Positions 21,721 through 32,700 of a stretch of 64,000 bases of DNA are shown piece after piece (positions within the stretch are counted from its first letter, which is position 1; the number at the start of each line of letters is the position of its first letter). The position numbers were made by a program, and so were the translations under genes. The notes under the pieces are model-generated. The model was given only the letters and a program-made list of their open reading frames with translations, was not told the DNA's origin and did not search any database. The stretch is taken from contig NW_024470397.1 in the NCBI RefSeq assembly GCF_900496995.4, positions 80,071 through 144,070 on the forward strand, given 5' to 3'. The stretch comes from Aquila chrysaetos chrysaetos (taxonomy: Eukaryota; Chordata; Aves; Accipitriformes; Accipitridae).

Positions 21721-22429
21721 ATGACATGCATATTCACTAAATTTCTGCAAAATGTTTTACATAATCATTAACTTTCCAATAAATCCTTAGCATATGTAGA
21801 TGTCTCTTCACACAGGTGCAGTGAAGGTCTCTGTTGGTCTTCAGAAACCCTCTGACGGTCTTCTATAATCTTCCTCACTTGTCCGCTTCTTGACCTCTCT
21901 TAGGTGATTCTGTGCAGTACGATTCTCACCATCATTTATATTAGTTTACATAAAAATGCATACTGTGTCTATTCTTAAATGTAACCTTTCTAATAATTGG
22001 TCCTTCAGTCACACCATCTTATTAATATTCTTACGTTAAAACAGTCATTGGTTAATCTCAGTTAACTCTACTGATTGGAATCCTCAATAATTAGATCGAG
22101 GTGGGAAGGGTAAGGGGTTTCCAAGCAGCAAACTGGTATCTATAACGGTTTCCGTAGTTTTCTAAAACAAAACACTACAAATCAACAAATCTTTGTCAAA
22201 GTTTCTGTGGTTAACTGATTTTAGACAATGCTTGAATTCTTATGCTTACACATAGTACATTTTCTAAAGTTCCTAAGTTCCTATGACTACATTTCAAACT
22301 TAACACTCCCATACCTATGCTTCACAATTTTCTACTTCTTAATCAAACCAAACTCTTTTATATAATTAGATTTTAATTTCTTTATCAAAATATTTGCAAC
22401 ACTACCACCCCCCGTATTATCACAGTTTC
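21721..22429. other. AT-rich spacer, no gene seen
   Basis: About 700 bp of AT-rich DNA without a long ORF. A minus-strand TATATAAAAG lies near 22350, and a G-run motif near 22410 could be the start of an LTR in minus orientation. Nothing firmer can be said. Confidence 0.5.
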
Positions 22430-24266
22430 ATTTGACATCTGGGGGACTTAAAACTGTAACAATGTCGCTCCCGTATTTACTAGGAAAGTAACAAGAATAC
22501 CATTTACCTTTGCAGAAATCTGACTGCGCTCGTCTACCTTGATTCTGACAGGTTCCATTGCTCTTTTAGTTTCCAGAGAAGAGGAGTACCATTCTTTACT
22601 GCGAATGAGGTCGTGGGGATCGGGCGGGTGGAAGTCCTCCTCAGGTTGCAACAGGTCTCAGTGGGCACTCTGTTTGCATATGTCCTAAATATCCACAATA
22701 AAAACACTCTAAAGAGTTAGCATGTTGGGAAACAGGGGGAACTCTATTTTGCCCCCTCTTCCCCTAAATCTCCCCTGAGAAAATCCCCAACCTCTCATTC
22801 GTGGGTTAAAATTCTGAGTAATTGCTGCAGCTAACAGTCCAATTTCTCTCTCCTTCTCTTTTCGCTCTCACTTTCTTTCAATTTTTAATTTCTCTTCTCC
22901 CTGTTTTTGTCTTTCTTCAGCTCTTCTATCAAAAACAAAGGCAGCAATACTTAGAATTTTAGCTAATGTCTCACCCTGCCAGCCTGGCATATGTTTCTTA
23001 AAATATTTACTTACGTTTGGAGCAGATTGATCTACAAAAACACTGATAGCTAAAGGCTCCTGGAAATTGTCACGGGTCATGTCCCCATATTTTAATAAGG
23101 TTACCTTCAATCGTCCCCAGTAATCACTTGGATGTTCATCAGGTCTCTGACTACCTTCTAAAACCTTTGTCCAATTAGTTACTCTCTCACCAGCTTGGCG
23201 AACTGCTTCTATTAATTGTTGAACGGCAGCTCGGTGAGCCCTAGTTCCTTCTGTGGTTGCAAGATTCCATTCTGGATCTTGTTCAGGCCATGGGTTTAAC
23301 CCCTGACCTTTCTGAGCGATTTCTCTATCCGTTTGAAAAATCTTTTCTCTTTCCTCTGCCTGAAATAATTCTTCATCAGAGTCTTCATACCATTCCAGTT
23401 AGGGCTATAATCAGTGACAATTCCCGATAACAACTGAGCATACTTTTCAGCATCATCACGCAGCCGAGGCATTTTTGACTGCCAGGCTACTAAATCACCT
23501 TGTTTCCAAGGTTCATGCCTCATTATTGCAGTTACTGCAGGAACTTCAGCAGGTGCACCCGGTCCTGCTCTCAGGTTTGGTATGTAGTCCAAACACATCG
23601 GGTACATGCCAACACCCTTAGAGAAAAGCTCAGTTTCCTCAGCCTCAGGAGCCGAGGAAAGTAAAATTCTCCTCATTTTCAACAAGGGAGTTTTCCTCCT
23701 TTGTTGTGCCCAATTATACCAAATATACCAATAATCAATGTCTTGACTTCTGGAGTCTTCCAAAGTAATTCTAAAAAATTTTTGCTTTGGGGGTTTAAAT
23801 GTTCCCTTAGGAGGCCACTCATCCATTGGCCCTCCTCCTGTATTTCTCGTCAGGAATGGCCATTCCTCTTGGCACAATATTATCAATTTTCTTTTTTGCA
23901 ATGCCTGTGCCAAGGGTATGTTTTTCCAGTTTTCTAAAACCTCAGCAAGGGGCGTCCACCTTTCAACACTGGCACAATATTATCAATTTTCTTTTTTGCA
24001 ATGCCTGTGCCAAGGGTATGTTTTTCCAGTTTTCTAAAACCTCAGCAAGGGGCGTCCACCTTTCAACACTGGGTACTGACCCCATCTTTCCTAATATTTT
24101 TTGCAAGTTTAAACACAAGAGTTTAGCAGGATAATTTTATCTGGAATTACCCGTGCCCAAGTCTCTTAGGTGAACTCACCTGATTATTTCTGCAGGCAAT
24201 TGAGCATTGGTAAGGGGTTTGTCCAGGGAAATATTTAGTTGCTGTCTTTCGCTCTTGTGTCCTAAA
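22430..24266 (-). pseudogene. Provirus A (second half): gag and protease N-terminus
   Basis: Minus-strand gag pieces at 23296-23913 (matrix/capsid), 22868-23110 (capsid C-terminus with a charged helix) and a CCHC zinc knuckle near 22680-22725 (CFYCGYLGHMQTEC). Frame 22448-22651 then begins a protease whose active site reads LVNTGAT, with Asn in place of the catalytic Asp, and stops just after. The rest of protease and all of pol are missing here but present at 1-5089 in the same orientation. A perfect 100-bp tandem duplication breaks gag. Confidence 0.82.
23871..24070. repeat. Perfect 100-bp tandem duplication in gag
   Basis: Bases 23871-23970 are repeated at 23971-24070 with no difference I can see. 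100 is not a multiple of three, so the copy shifts the gag frame. Identity means it is recent or an assembly duplication. Confidence 0.9.
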
Positions 24267-24284
24267 GTCCCATCTGGGTCGCCA
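24267..24284 (-). other. Primer binding site of provirus A/D, tRNA-Arg-like
   Basis: Minus strand TGGCGACCCAGATGGGAC, four bases inside the LTR end at 24289. From memory it resembles tRNA-Arg(CCT) with two mismatches. It marks the 5' end of the gag-bearing half. Confidence 0.65.
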
Positions 24285-24288
24285 ATTC

Positions 24289-24431
24289 TGTTAAAGGATT
24301 TTCAGTCATGGGTTTCTCTAGGTTTGCTTTATTAACAACTCAGAGTTGGGCCATTCACTGCGGTGGTGGCCCAACTCTGAGTGGTTAATAAAGCAAACCT
24401 AGAGAAACCCATGACTGAAAATCCTTTAACA
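24289..24431. repeat. 64-bp inverted repeat made from an LTR end
   Basis: Arms 24289-24352 and 24368-24431 are reverse complements with one mismatch, separated by 15 bp. Each arm is an R-U5 end with AATAAA, beginning or ending TGTTAAAGG. The left arm is the truncated 5' LTR of the provirus. The right arm is the same sequence flipped and abuts a CR1 LINE. It can form a long hairpin. Confidence 0.93.
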
Positions 24432-25845
24432 GCCGTTCCTCATAGACTTGTGCTCCGGTCCCGTCACCAACTTGGTTGCCCTTCTCCGGACACGCTCCAG
24501 CACCTCAACGTCTTTCCTGTAGTGAGGGGCTCAAAAGTGAACACAGGACTCGAGGTGCAGCCTCACCAGTGCCGAGTACAGGGGAACAACCACCTCCCTG
24601 CTCCTGCTGGCCACACTATTTCTGTTGCAGGCCAGGATGCTGTTGGCCGCCTTGGCCACCTGGGCACACTGCTGGCTCATATTCAGCTGGCTGTCGACCA
24701 GCACGCCCAGGTCTGAAAGGGTTAAAGCCCCAAGGACAAGGGGATGCTATAAATAAGGGTATGTTTCCTTCTGTTCCCTGAGAAGATAACGATCTTAACC
24801 CCCTTTTCATATAAATTAGCGTAGTTTGTCAGTATGGTTTACATCAAAAGGATGTTAATCAAGGAAGAGTAGATAGAGCTGCCCACGAACATTCTTTAGG
24901 ATAAGCTATCCAAACATGTAAAAAGTGCCACGGAGCAGAATCTGAGGAGGAGGTCGGACAAGGGATGGAGACTATCAAAGACTACCAGAGGACCCCAAAA
25001 GACCACCAAAAGAAGACAACTACTTGTGCGGATCAGACGTTTACATATATTAATGAGTTCTCGGAAATATCACATTTACATAAATTAGTCCTTGGAAATT
25101 CTATGAATATATATAGCTTTAATGTACATAATCTCTAAAGGTTCGCCCAATTGTTGGAGCAGTCCTGGTGGACTCATCCCTAATGCTGCCCAGTGCTGTA
25201 ATAAAGGATGCCTGCTTAATAGTAACCTCGTTGCTATTGAGTTTTATTTCAGGGAACTCTCTGAAAACTCTGTTTCCCCTACGGGGAGATTCAGACTCAA
25301 AGGAGAAGTATCCATGAATTTTTGTTTCAGGTCTTTTTCCGCTGGGCAGCTTTCCAGCCACTCTTCTCCAAGCCCATTAGCACTGCATGGGGCCGCTGTG
25401 ACCGAAGTGCAGGACCCGGCACTTGGCCTTGTTGAACTTCAGCCCATGTTGGCCTCAGCCCATCCATCCAGCTTGTCCAGATCCCTCTGTAGAGCCTTCC
25501 TACCCTCAAGCAGATCATCAGTGTCATCTGCAAATTTACTGAGGGTGCACTCGATCCCCTCATCCAGATCACTGATAAAGATATTAAACAGAACTGGCCC
25601 CAATACTGAGCCCTGGGGAACACCACTTGTGACCAGCCACCAACTGGATTTAACTCAGTTCACCACAACTCTCTGGGCTCGTCCATCCAGCCACTTTTTT
25701 ACCCAGCAGAGTAGAGACAGTGTCAAAGACCTTACTGAAGTCCAGGTAGACAACATCCACAGCCTTCCCCTCATCTGCTGGGCAGGTCACCTGGTGATAG
25801 AAGGAGATCAGGTTGTCAAGCAGGATGACCAGGTTGGTCAGTGCA
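24432..25845 (-). mobile_element. CR1 LINE fragment interrupted by a solo LTR
   Basis: Minus-oriented CR1 RT and C-terminal coding remnants at 24432-24713 and 25329-25845. The second piece continues the first after removal of the LTR. The translation on the minus strand matches the same region of the CR1 at 49400-50240 (segments such as YLDFSKVFDTV and AEEKW-type blocks). Frameshifted and partial. Confidence 0.85.
24714..25328 (+). mobile_element. Solo LTR inside CR1
   Basis: About 615 bp flanked by AGGTC at 24709-24713 and 25329-25333. The sequence has a TATA-like TATATATAG near 25105 and AATAAA near 25200, so it reads on the plus strand. Its 3' edge is ambiguous by 1-2 bases because the TG...CA rule and the duplication do not agree perfectly. 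Confidence 0.75.
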
Positions 25846-26225
25846 TGGGGTGCGGGTGTGCAACGCACGGGGTTTGGCTGTGCAATGCACGGGGGTGTGG
25901 GTGTGCAATACATGGGGGTGCGGGTGTGCAATGCACGGGGATGCAGGTGTGCAAAGGACGGGGGTTCGGGTGTGCAATGCACGGGGTGTGGATGTGCAAT
26001 GCACGGGGGTGCAGGTGTGCAATGCACGGGGGTGCGTGTGTGCAATACACGGGGGTGCAGTTCTGCAATACGCGGGGGTGCAGCTGTGCAATACGCGGGG
26101 GTGCAGGTGTGCAAAGGACCGGGGTTCAGGTGTGCAATGCACGGGGTGCGGGTGTGCAAAGGACCAGGGGGCGGGTGTGCAATGCACGGGGCTGCGGGCG
26201 TGCAAAGGACCGGCGCTCCGCTGTG
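25846..26225. repeat. Minisatellite upstream of POLR2I
   Basis: About 16 copies of a 22-23-bp unit with the core GGGTGTGCAATGCACGGGGG. It creates long spurious ORFs on both strands. Ends about 100 bp before the POLR2I start codon. Confidence 0.92.
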
Positions 26226-26326
26226 CGACGCACACCGGCACCGCCCTGCCGCGCGCGGGGGCGGGGTCCAGCCCCGCGCATGCGCCGTCCGCGCTCCCCG
26301 CCGCCGTCTGTCCCTGCGCGGCCGCC
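26226..26326 (+). promoter_or_regulatory. POLR2I promoter/5' UTR
   Basis: CpG-dense segment with GCGCATGCGC (an NRF1-type palindrome, about 26276-26286) just upstream of the ATG. No TATA box, as usual for a housekeeping gene. Confidence 0.6.
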
Positions 26327-28352
26327 ATGGAGGCGGACGGGGCTTACGAGCCGGGTTTCGTGGGGATCCGCTTCTGCCAGGAGTGGTGAGGGGACGCCGG
26401 GACCCCCCCCCCCAGGCCCCCCCTGGGCTCCTCAGACGCTCCTGATACCCCCTGGGCCGCCCCAGACCCCCCCCATCCCCGCGGGCCTCCCCAGTTCCCT
26501 CCCTGGGCCCCCCAGCCATCCCCTCTGGGCCTCTCCGACACCCCCCGGCGCTACTTCTGCCCCCCCCAGGGCTCACCGGTACCCCTCCCGTGACCGCCAG
26601 ACCCCTGCTCAAGGCTCCCTGACACCCTCCGGGCTCCTCAGACACCCCCTCCCCACCACCACCACCCGGTTCTTCCTGACACCCCTTGGATCCCCCAATT
26701 CCTGAAACCCCCCCCCCCCCCGGGCTCTTTGATACGCCCCCAACCCCTCCCCAGGCCCCCCAAATACCACCCCGGGGTCCCCCATGCTCCCCCCTCCCCA
26801 GGAGATGTGGCCTCAGGACCAGGCTGGGCACCCCCCCAGACCCCGCAGTAACACCCCCCCCCCCCCATCTGCTGCCCCCCCCCCCCCCCCCAGCAACAAC
26901 ATGCTGTACCCCAAGGAGGACAAGGAGAACCAGATCCTGCTCTATGCCGTGAGTCTGTCCATCTATGTTGTCCCCCCCCGCCACTGGGACCAGTCCCAGC
27001 GTACTGGGCTGTGTGCCCCTCAGCCCCCATGTGGCACTGGGACCAGTGCTGGGGGCATACTGGGACCAGTCCCACTATGATAGCGGGCTGTGCCCACCCC
27101 CACAGCCCCCACTGGGGCACTGGGACCAGTCCCAGCACCTCATGGGGCTGTGCCCCACCCCTCCCAGTTTGGCACTGGGACCAGTCCATAACCCCCTCTC
27201 TTCCCCCAGTGCTGCAACTGCAACTACCAGCAAGAGGCCGACAACAGCTGCATCTATGTCAACAAGATCACCCACGAAGCAGAGTGAGTTTGTTAGCAGT
27301 CCCAGCCACCTGGGTCCCAGTCCCAGTGTTTCCCATCCCAGGGAGGGGTGTTAGTAGAGACTAACTTAATAAGGGAAAAACAATTAAAAAGAACTGGTGG
27401 GATAATTAGTAAGAAGGTAATTAGCAAAATAGGAATTAGGTAGCTAATATGAGAATAATTAGGGGGAAGTAATGAGTGATTAATAAGGGGAGTCAATAAA
27501 GGAAGATGAGTGGAGGGTGATTTATGGGGGCAATTAATAATGGAGAACAGTTGCTGGGTAATTAATAACTAGGAAAAGGATAATTGGGATAGTCAATAAG
27601 AGTGATTGAGGGGCAACTAGTGGGTAATTAAAAAAGGGAGACAATAAGGGAGGATAATTCAAGGGCAATTTAACGTAGGAGCAATTAATAGGGGTAATTA
27701 ATGAGGGGGATGCCAGGGTTATTAATAGCCTGGGGGTAATTAAGGAGACTAATTAACACCCTGGGGCATCTCCTCGCAGCAAGCTCCCACAGATCATCAC
27801 CAATGTCTCCCAGGACCCCATGCTGTCCCACACCGAGGACCACCCCTGCCAGAAGTGAGCTGGGCTGTGGGGACACCCATGGGGCTGTGGGGACCCGTGT
27901 GGGGGTGTAGGGACCCCCTGGGGACGTGGGGACCCCTCCTGGTGTGGGGACACTGCCATGCTGCCCTAGTGTCCCCCCTTGGGTGTCCCGTACCCTCCCC
28001 AGCTCTGGTGTGTCCTCCCTGGGCTCTCAGGTCCTTTGTTCCCGCCCTGGGGTTCCAGTGTCCCTGTGGGGCTCCAACATTCACCCCTGTAGCTCCGATG
28101 TCCCCCATGGGACTCTCTTGTCACTGCTGTCCCCCTCTCCCCCAGGTGCGGGCACAAGGAGGCCGTCTTCTTCCAGTCGCACAGCACCAGAGCCAAGGTG
28201 AGGTGGCACCTCCCGCCTGAGCCCCCCAAAGCTGTCACTGTCCCCACCCTGCCCTGCCGTGACCACCCCCTCCTCCCAACCTCCCCCAGGATGCCATGAG
28301 GCTCTACTACATCTGCACCGCCCCGTACTGCGGCCACTGCTGGACCGAGTGA
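26327..28352 (+). CDS. POLR2I: RNA polymerase II subunit RPB9
   Basis: Six coding exons with GT-AG introns: 26327-26385, 26894-26948, 27210-27283, 27780-27854, 28146-28197 and 28290-28352. The product is 125 residues, the normal length. RPB9 is a nuclear Pol II subunit made of two zinc ribbons that supports start-site choice, proofreading and transcript cleavage. All eight zinc Cys are present (FCQEC, ACCNC, PCQKC and CTAPYC pairs). The protein, almost invariant in vertebrates, differs here from the human form (recalled from memory) at about 18 positions, including an extra Cys in ACCNC for ACRNC and GHCWTE for GHRWTE. The start is set by the conserved [13 protein letters not shown]. It is convergent with WDR62. 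Confidence 0.96.
27355..27770. repeat. AT-rich TAATTAA repeat in POLR2I intron 3
   Basis: About 400 bp of imperfect repeats of GGGGTAATTAATAAGG-like units. Strikingly AT-rich inside an otherwise GC-rich gene. Confidence 0.85.
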
Positions 28353-29464
28353 CAGCGCCTGGAGATGCTCTCAGCCCCCAAAATCGCCCCAGATGGTGGT
28401 CATCACCCCAAAACCTCCCTTGTGCCCCCCAACCCTGGCTCTGTCCCCCCCTGTACCTGCTGGGGTGGCATTTCGGTGGTAATAATGGTTATTTTTGGTA
28501 GTGGGATGTGTCAGTGACTCTGTGGGGTGAAGGAAGGGCTGCTCTGGGGGGGCTGCAGGGCAGGGGAGCAAGCGCTGCATGGGGGACTTTGGGGTGTGTG
28601 TGGCTGCAGGGAGCGGGGGGGGGGCAGGGTCTGTTTCCCTGTGGAGATGTCACAGCTGCAGGGCCCAAATCATCCATAGCGGCCCCAAATGACATGTGAT
28701 GGGTCCCAGATCGCACCCCTGGTAGCCTAAGATGTCCCCATGGACCTTGAATTGCAACTGCGGGGCCCCAAATTGCATCCCTGGTACCCCAAAATGTCCC
28801 CATGGGGCCCCAAATTGCATCCCTGGTACCCAAAAATGCCCCCATGGGCCCCGAGTTGCAGCTGTGGGGCTCCAAATTGTCCCCAGTGGGCCCCAAATCG
28901 CATCCCTAGTACCCCAAAATGCCCCCACGGGCCCTGAATTGCAGCCATGGAGCCCCAAATTGCATCCCTGGTACCCCAGTTTGCCCCCCAGTGCCCCACA
29001 TCACCCCATAGGAGCCTCAGATGCCCTCACTAGGCTCTAACTTGCCCCACTGGACCCCAGTTTGCATCCCCAGTGCCCCCAGTTGCCCATGACAGGCCCC
29101 ATATTGTAGTCCTGGTGTCCCAAATTGCCCTCTAGGTACCCCAAATTACCCCCCCATGCCCCCAAATCGCCCTTCCCATGTCTCAAATCACTCCATCAAG
29201 CCCTGACTTGCCCAAAATCTCCTTCCCCTGTACCCCAAAATGCCTGATTGGGCCCCGAATCATGCCCCCCCCCGCCCCGAGTACTCTGAACCACCCTCCA
29301 GCCACCCCCCCATCTCACTGAACCCCAAATTGTCACCTGGTGCAACAGGGGCTGCCAGGGGCACACAGGCATCCTGCAGCCCCATGAAAACCTTGTGGGT
29401 CCTGGCGAGGTCATCCAGGGCTGAATCCACCGACCCCAAAACCCCTTGCTTTGGTTCAAAAACA
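28353..29464. repeat. POLR2I-WDR62 intergenic with 60-bp minisatellite
   Basis: The POLR2I 3' UTR (a possible AATAAT signal near 28482) is followed, from about 28660 to 29290, by repeats with the core CCCCAAATTGCATCCCTGG, unit roughly 55-65 bp. In mammals OVOL3 lies between these two genes. I see no zinc-finger coding here. Confidence 0.8.
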
Positions 29465-29470
29465 TTTATT
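29465..29470 (-). terminator. WDR62 polyadenylation signal
   Basis: AATAAA on the minus strand, about 260 bases past the WDR62 stop codon. Confidence 0.75.
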
Positions 29471-29731
29471 TTTTTTTTAACAACTTTTAACATCAGCAGC
29501 GATGGCTGCTTCTGCCCCTCTGCCAGTGGCATGGAACGGGATCAGGGCTGGGAGGGGATGCAGCTGCCAGGGCGCTTGCCAGGTGTTTGCGGGGCTTAGA
29601 GAGGGACAAGATGGAAACCAGAAAAAAAATATACATCTGAGAACTCTGAAAGTGGTTAAAGCTTAGAGAGTTGCCTAAAAAAACCCCAGAAATTTAAGTA
29701 AGAAGGCAGGTTGACACCCCAGTACTTCCAT

Positions 29732-32700
29732 TTAAAGCATTTCAGGGTTGCTGCTCTCCAGCCTCTTCTGGATCATCTCCATGAGGGAGTCGGAGTAGGC
29801 ACGGAGCAGTGCCAGGGTTTCAGGGTCCGGTGGCGGCGCCGGACCATCGGTGCCAATGGTGGCATCAATGTGGCAGGTCACAGCGCGGGAGCACAGCTCG
29901 GCTTTCATCCAGCCGAAAAGGCCGGCCAGTGCGGTCCTCGCCTGGAGGAGGTCCTCCTTGGTGGCCTCAGCACAGAGGGTCACCTATGAGAGAGGGGTCC
30001 CATCGTCACTCTGATTCTTTGCTGGCTGGTTAAAACGCTTCCCCTGCACCTCGGCTCTGAAATGAGCCGCCAGTGACAGTGGGTTTTGGGGGGTCCAACT
30101 CCACAGGCGTGGCCAAAATACATCAGCCGTTGGTCATCTGAGGGAGGAGAAGCAAATGACACCCCACCCCCCCCGAAACGCTGTGAATTGGGGTGGGGGT
30201 CTCCCTCCCTTTTTGGGAGGCACCAACCTGGTGGTAGAGCCCCAGCGTCTCCTGGAAGTGGGTGCGCAGCAGCCGCAGGGTCGTGGTGAAGATCCTGACC
30301 CACAAGTGGGATCCTGTGGGCACCACAGCTGCCATGAGCCTTGTGCCCCCACTGCTTCTGGAGGGGACAACAAAAACCCACCTTGTCCCCATCCGGGAGG
30401 CAGTTTTGGGGTGAAGGAAGCCCCTCTTTGTCTTCAAACACACACCTGTGGGTTTTCCAGTGTTGGAGCCTGTTTCCTCTCCCATTTCCCAAGGTTTTTC
30501 ATCCAGCAGTTTCTAAAAAGTTGACCGAAGCGCTGCTGAGCCCAGCCCCGAGGAAGGAAAATGCCTTTTTTTGGGTGTTTCTCCCAAAGATTTCCCCCTC
30601 CCTTAGGCAAAAAAAATGACTCGCCTCCGATTGTTGGAGCTCCTGGGATGTTTTCGGCTGGTCCCTGAGCGGCTCCTGGGCATGGGCAGGGCTCTGCAGC
30701 TGGGGCTGTGCCTGCAGGGGGAAGGTGGCCGCCAGTCTGCGGGACAAGAGGAGTCAGGAGTGGGAAACTGATTCCCCGCCGGACACACAGAGGGACAGAA
30801 GCAGCACCTGCTGCCCACCTGCTCTTCTGGCAGCGCAAGAGGAACTGGGCTGAAATGCTCAAGTGCGGGTTCAAGAACAAGTTTTTTTCCTCATCCTCAG
30901 GTTTGGGAGGTTTCAAATCCTTTAAGGAGCCATCAAACTTCTCTGCAGCCACAGGGCAGGAAGCATTAGCTCTACCATCGCTGCAATCCGCCCAGATCAG
31001 CTGTGCTGAACACGCCGGCACTGTCTGCCCACGGTTTCTCCCATTACCTTCAGTGTCTGCCAGCGTCTCAAAGTGCTGCTTGAGGTATTTCTCCTGCTCG
31101 GGGGTCTGGGGCAGGGAGCTGCTCTGCGGCGGGTTCTCCTCTGGCTCCTCCACCTCCCCGGCAGAGCCTGCCGAGTCCTCGTCTGCCGGAACGGAGCCGG
31201 AAAGGAAAGCCACCATGACAGATGTTAGCACCAGGCGGTTTTTATTCTGAGCTAAAGCCACCCCTTCAAGCTTTTTGCTTAGTCATGAGGGTTTAGCGCT
31301 GGCAAAGCCAGCACTTGCGGCACATTCCCAGAGCCCTGGCCGTGCTCCCAGCATTACCTTCCAGCTGGTAGCAAGGCACTGACATTCCCAGGCAGAGTGA
31401 AACGCAGGATGAGGTGTCCTCCTGGCTGACCCTGGGCTCCACCAGGTACGAGAGGTGCAGCAGCTGCTCCGTCACACATTGCCTTGGGGGAAGGGGAGCA
31501 GATCGGTGACGGCAGAGCACCAGATGCCACCGCTGGGTCTGTGCTTGCCATCGCTCCAAGCCGGCACATGTGTGCCTGCATTCGGGTGCTCAGCTGGAAC
31601 GAAGTTAAGTTGCGCCCGAAAAGTTTCCCTCCTCTGACCCCGACAGGGCTTTAGGGGCTGGATGGGAGGTTTGGCGTGAGCAGGGGAGCCCCATCCTGCC
31701 AGGCTGGTGCCTTCCAGCATTGCCAAAATGTTCTGAAATTTGGCTTGAAGGGAAAAGCCATGATGGGGACAAAGGTGTGATGGAGCTCAGCGTGAGCCAG
31801 GACTCGGCGTGGTGACGTTAAGCAAAGCCTGAACTAGCAGTGAGAGGTTGGCTTAACACCGATAGTGAAACATGGCGCTTGCTTCCCTGCCCAGCTACTG
31901 TCGGCTTCAGCTGGCACCAACCTGCTCGCCTCTGGCACACGTGGCTCCTCCAGGCTGGTCCCGGTTGTATCCGGCGATTCCAGTCCCCCATTGGTTTCCT
32001 CATCCGGGAAGAGCTTAGAGAGCGAGTCCTCAGTGAGGTCACTGGGAGAGCTCTCTGCCTGCTGGAGACAGGGAGCTGATGTCCGTAGCTGGATTTTTCC
32101 CAGAAAGATGGGTGCTGACAGGCAGGGGGTCTCCAGGAACGGTTAAAACCAGAGTCCAGTGAGGCCTGATGGAGGGTGCAGGATCTGGCCCTGCGACTGA
32201 CCTCTGAAATCAGCTGCTCCAGGCTACCAGGCTTGTGCTCCTTGTCACTCTCGAGGCGGAATTTGATGGGGGTGAAGTCAGGGAGATCAGTCTCCGGCAA
32301 GGTCTTGATGGGACTCCTCTCGGCATGCACTGCCCATCACCCCTGTGGCCGGTAGCTGTCCCGCAGGCTGGCATCCGCCTCGTCCCCATCCTCCACCTCT
32401 CCCAGCTGGAAAAGGGAGGGGGGAGAGAAGAGAAGGGATCCGGTGGAGACAGGGCAAAGGGATTTTCATCCAGCCCCGTTAAAGTAAAAGAAATTAAATT
32501 ACATCTCTAGGTGCGGCCGTGTGACTTACCAGCCTCTTTGCCCACATGGGCAGCCTGCTGTTGGTTAGGATGCACGCTGGAGCTGGAGGGGGAGAGCGGG
32601 GTTAGGAGCTGCGCGGTGTGCCACAGCCCTCAGAGGAAAGACAGGCAGAAAATGGGGTGCAGCCGCAGAGGGACCCTGACCCACAACACATGCAGCTCCA

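Noticed and set aside
25122-26984. ORFs of up to 527 codons on both strands
   Set aside because: They are read-through of the minisatellite and C-rich DNA across the CR1/LTR and POLR2I exon 1. Open in several frames at once, with low-complexity translation.
28353-29464. Search for OVOL3 between POLR2I and WDR62
   Set aside because: No C2H2 zinc-finger coding on either strand, only UTR and minisatellite.
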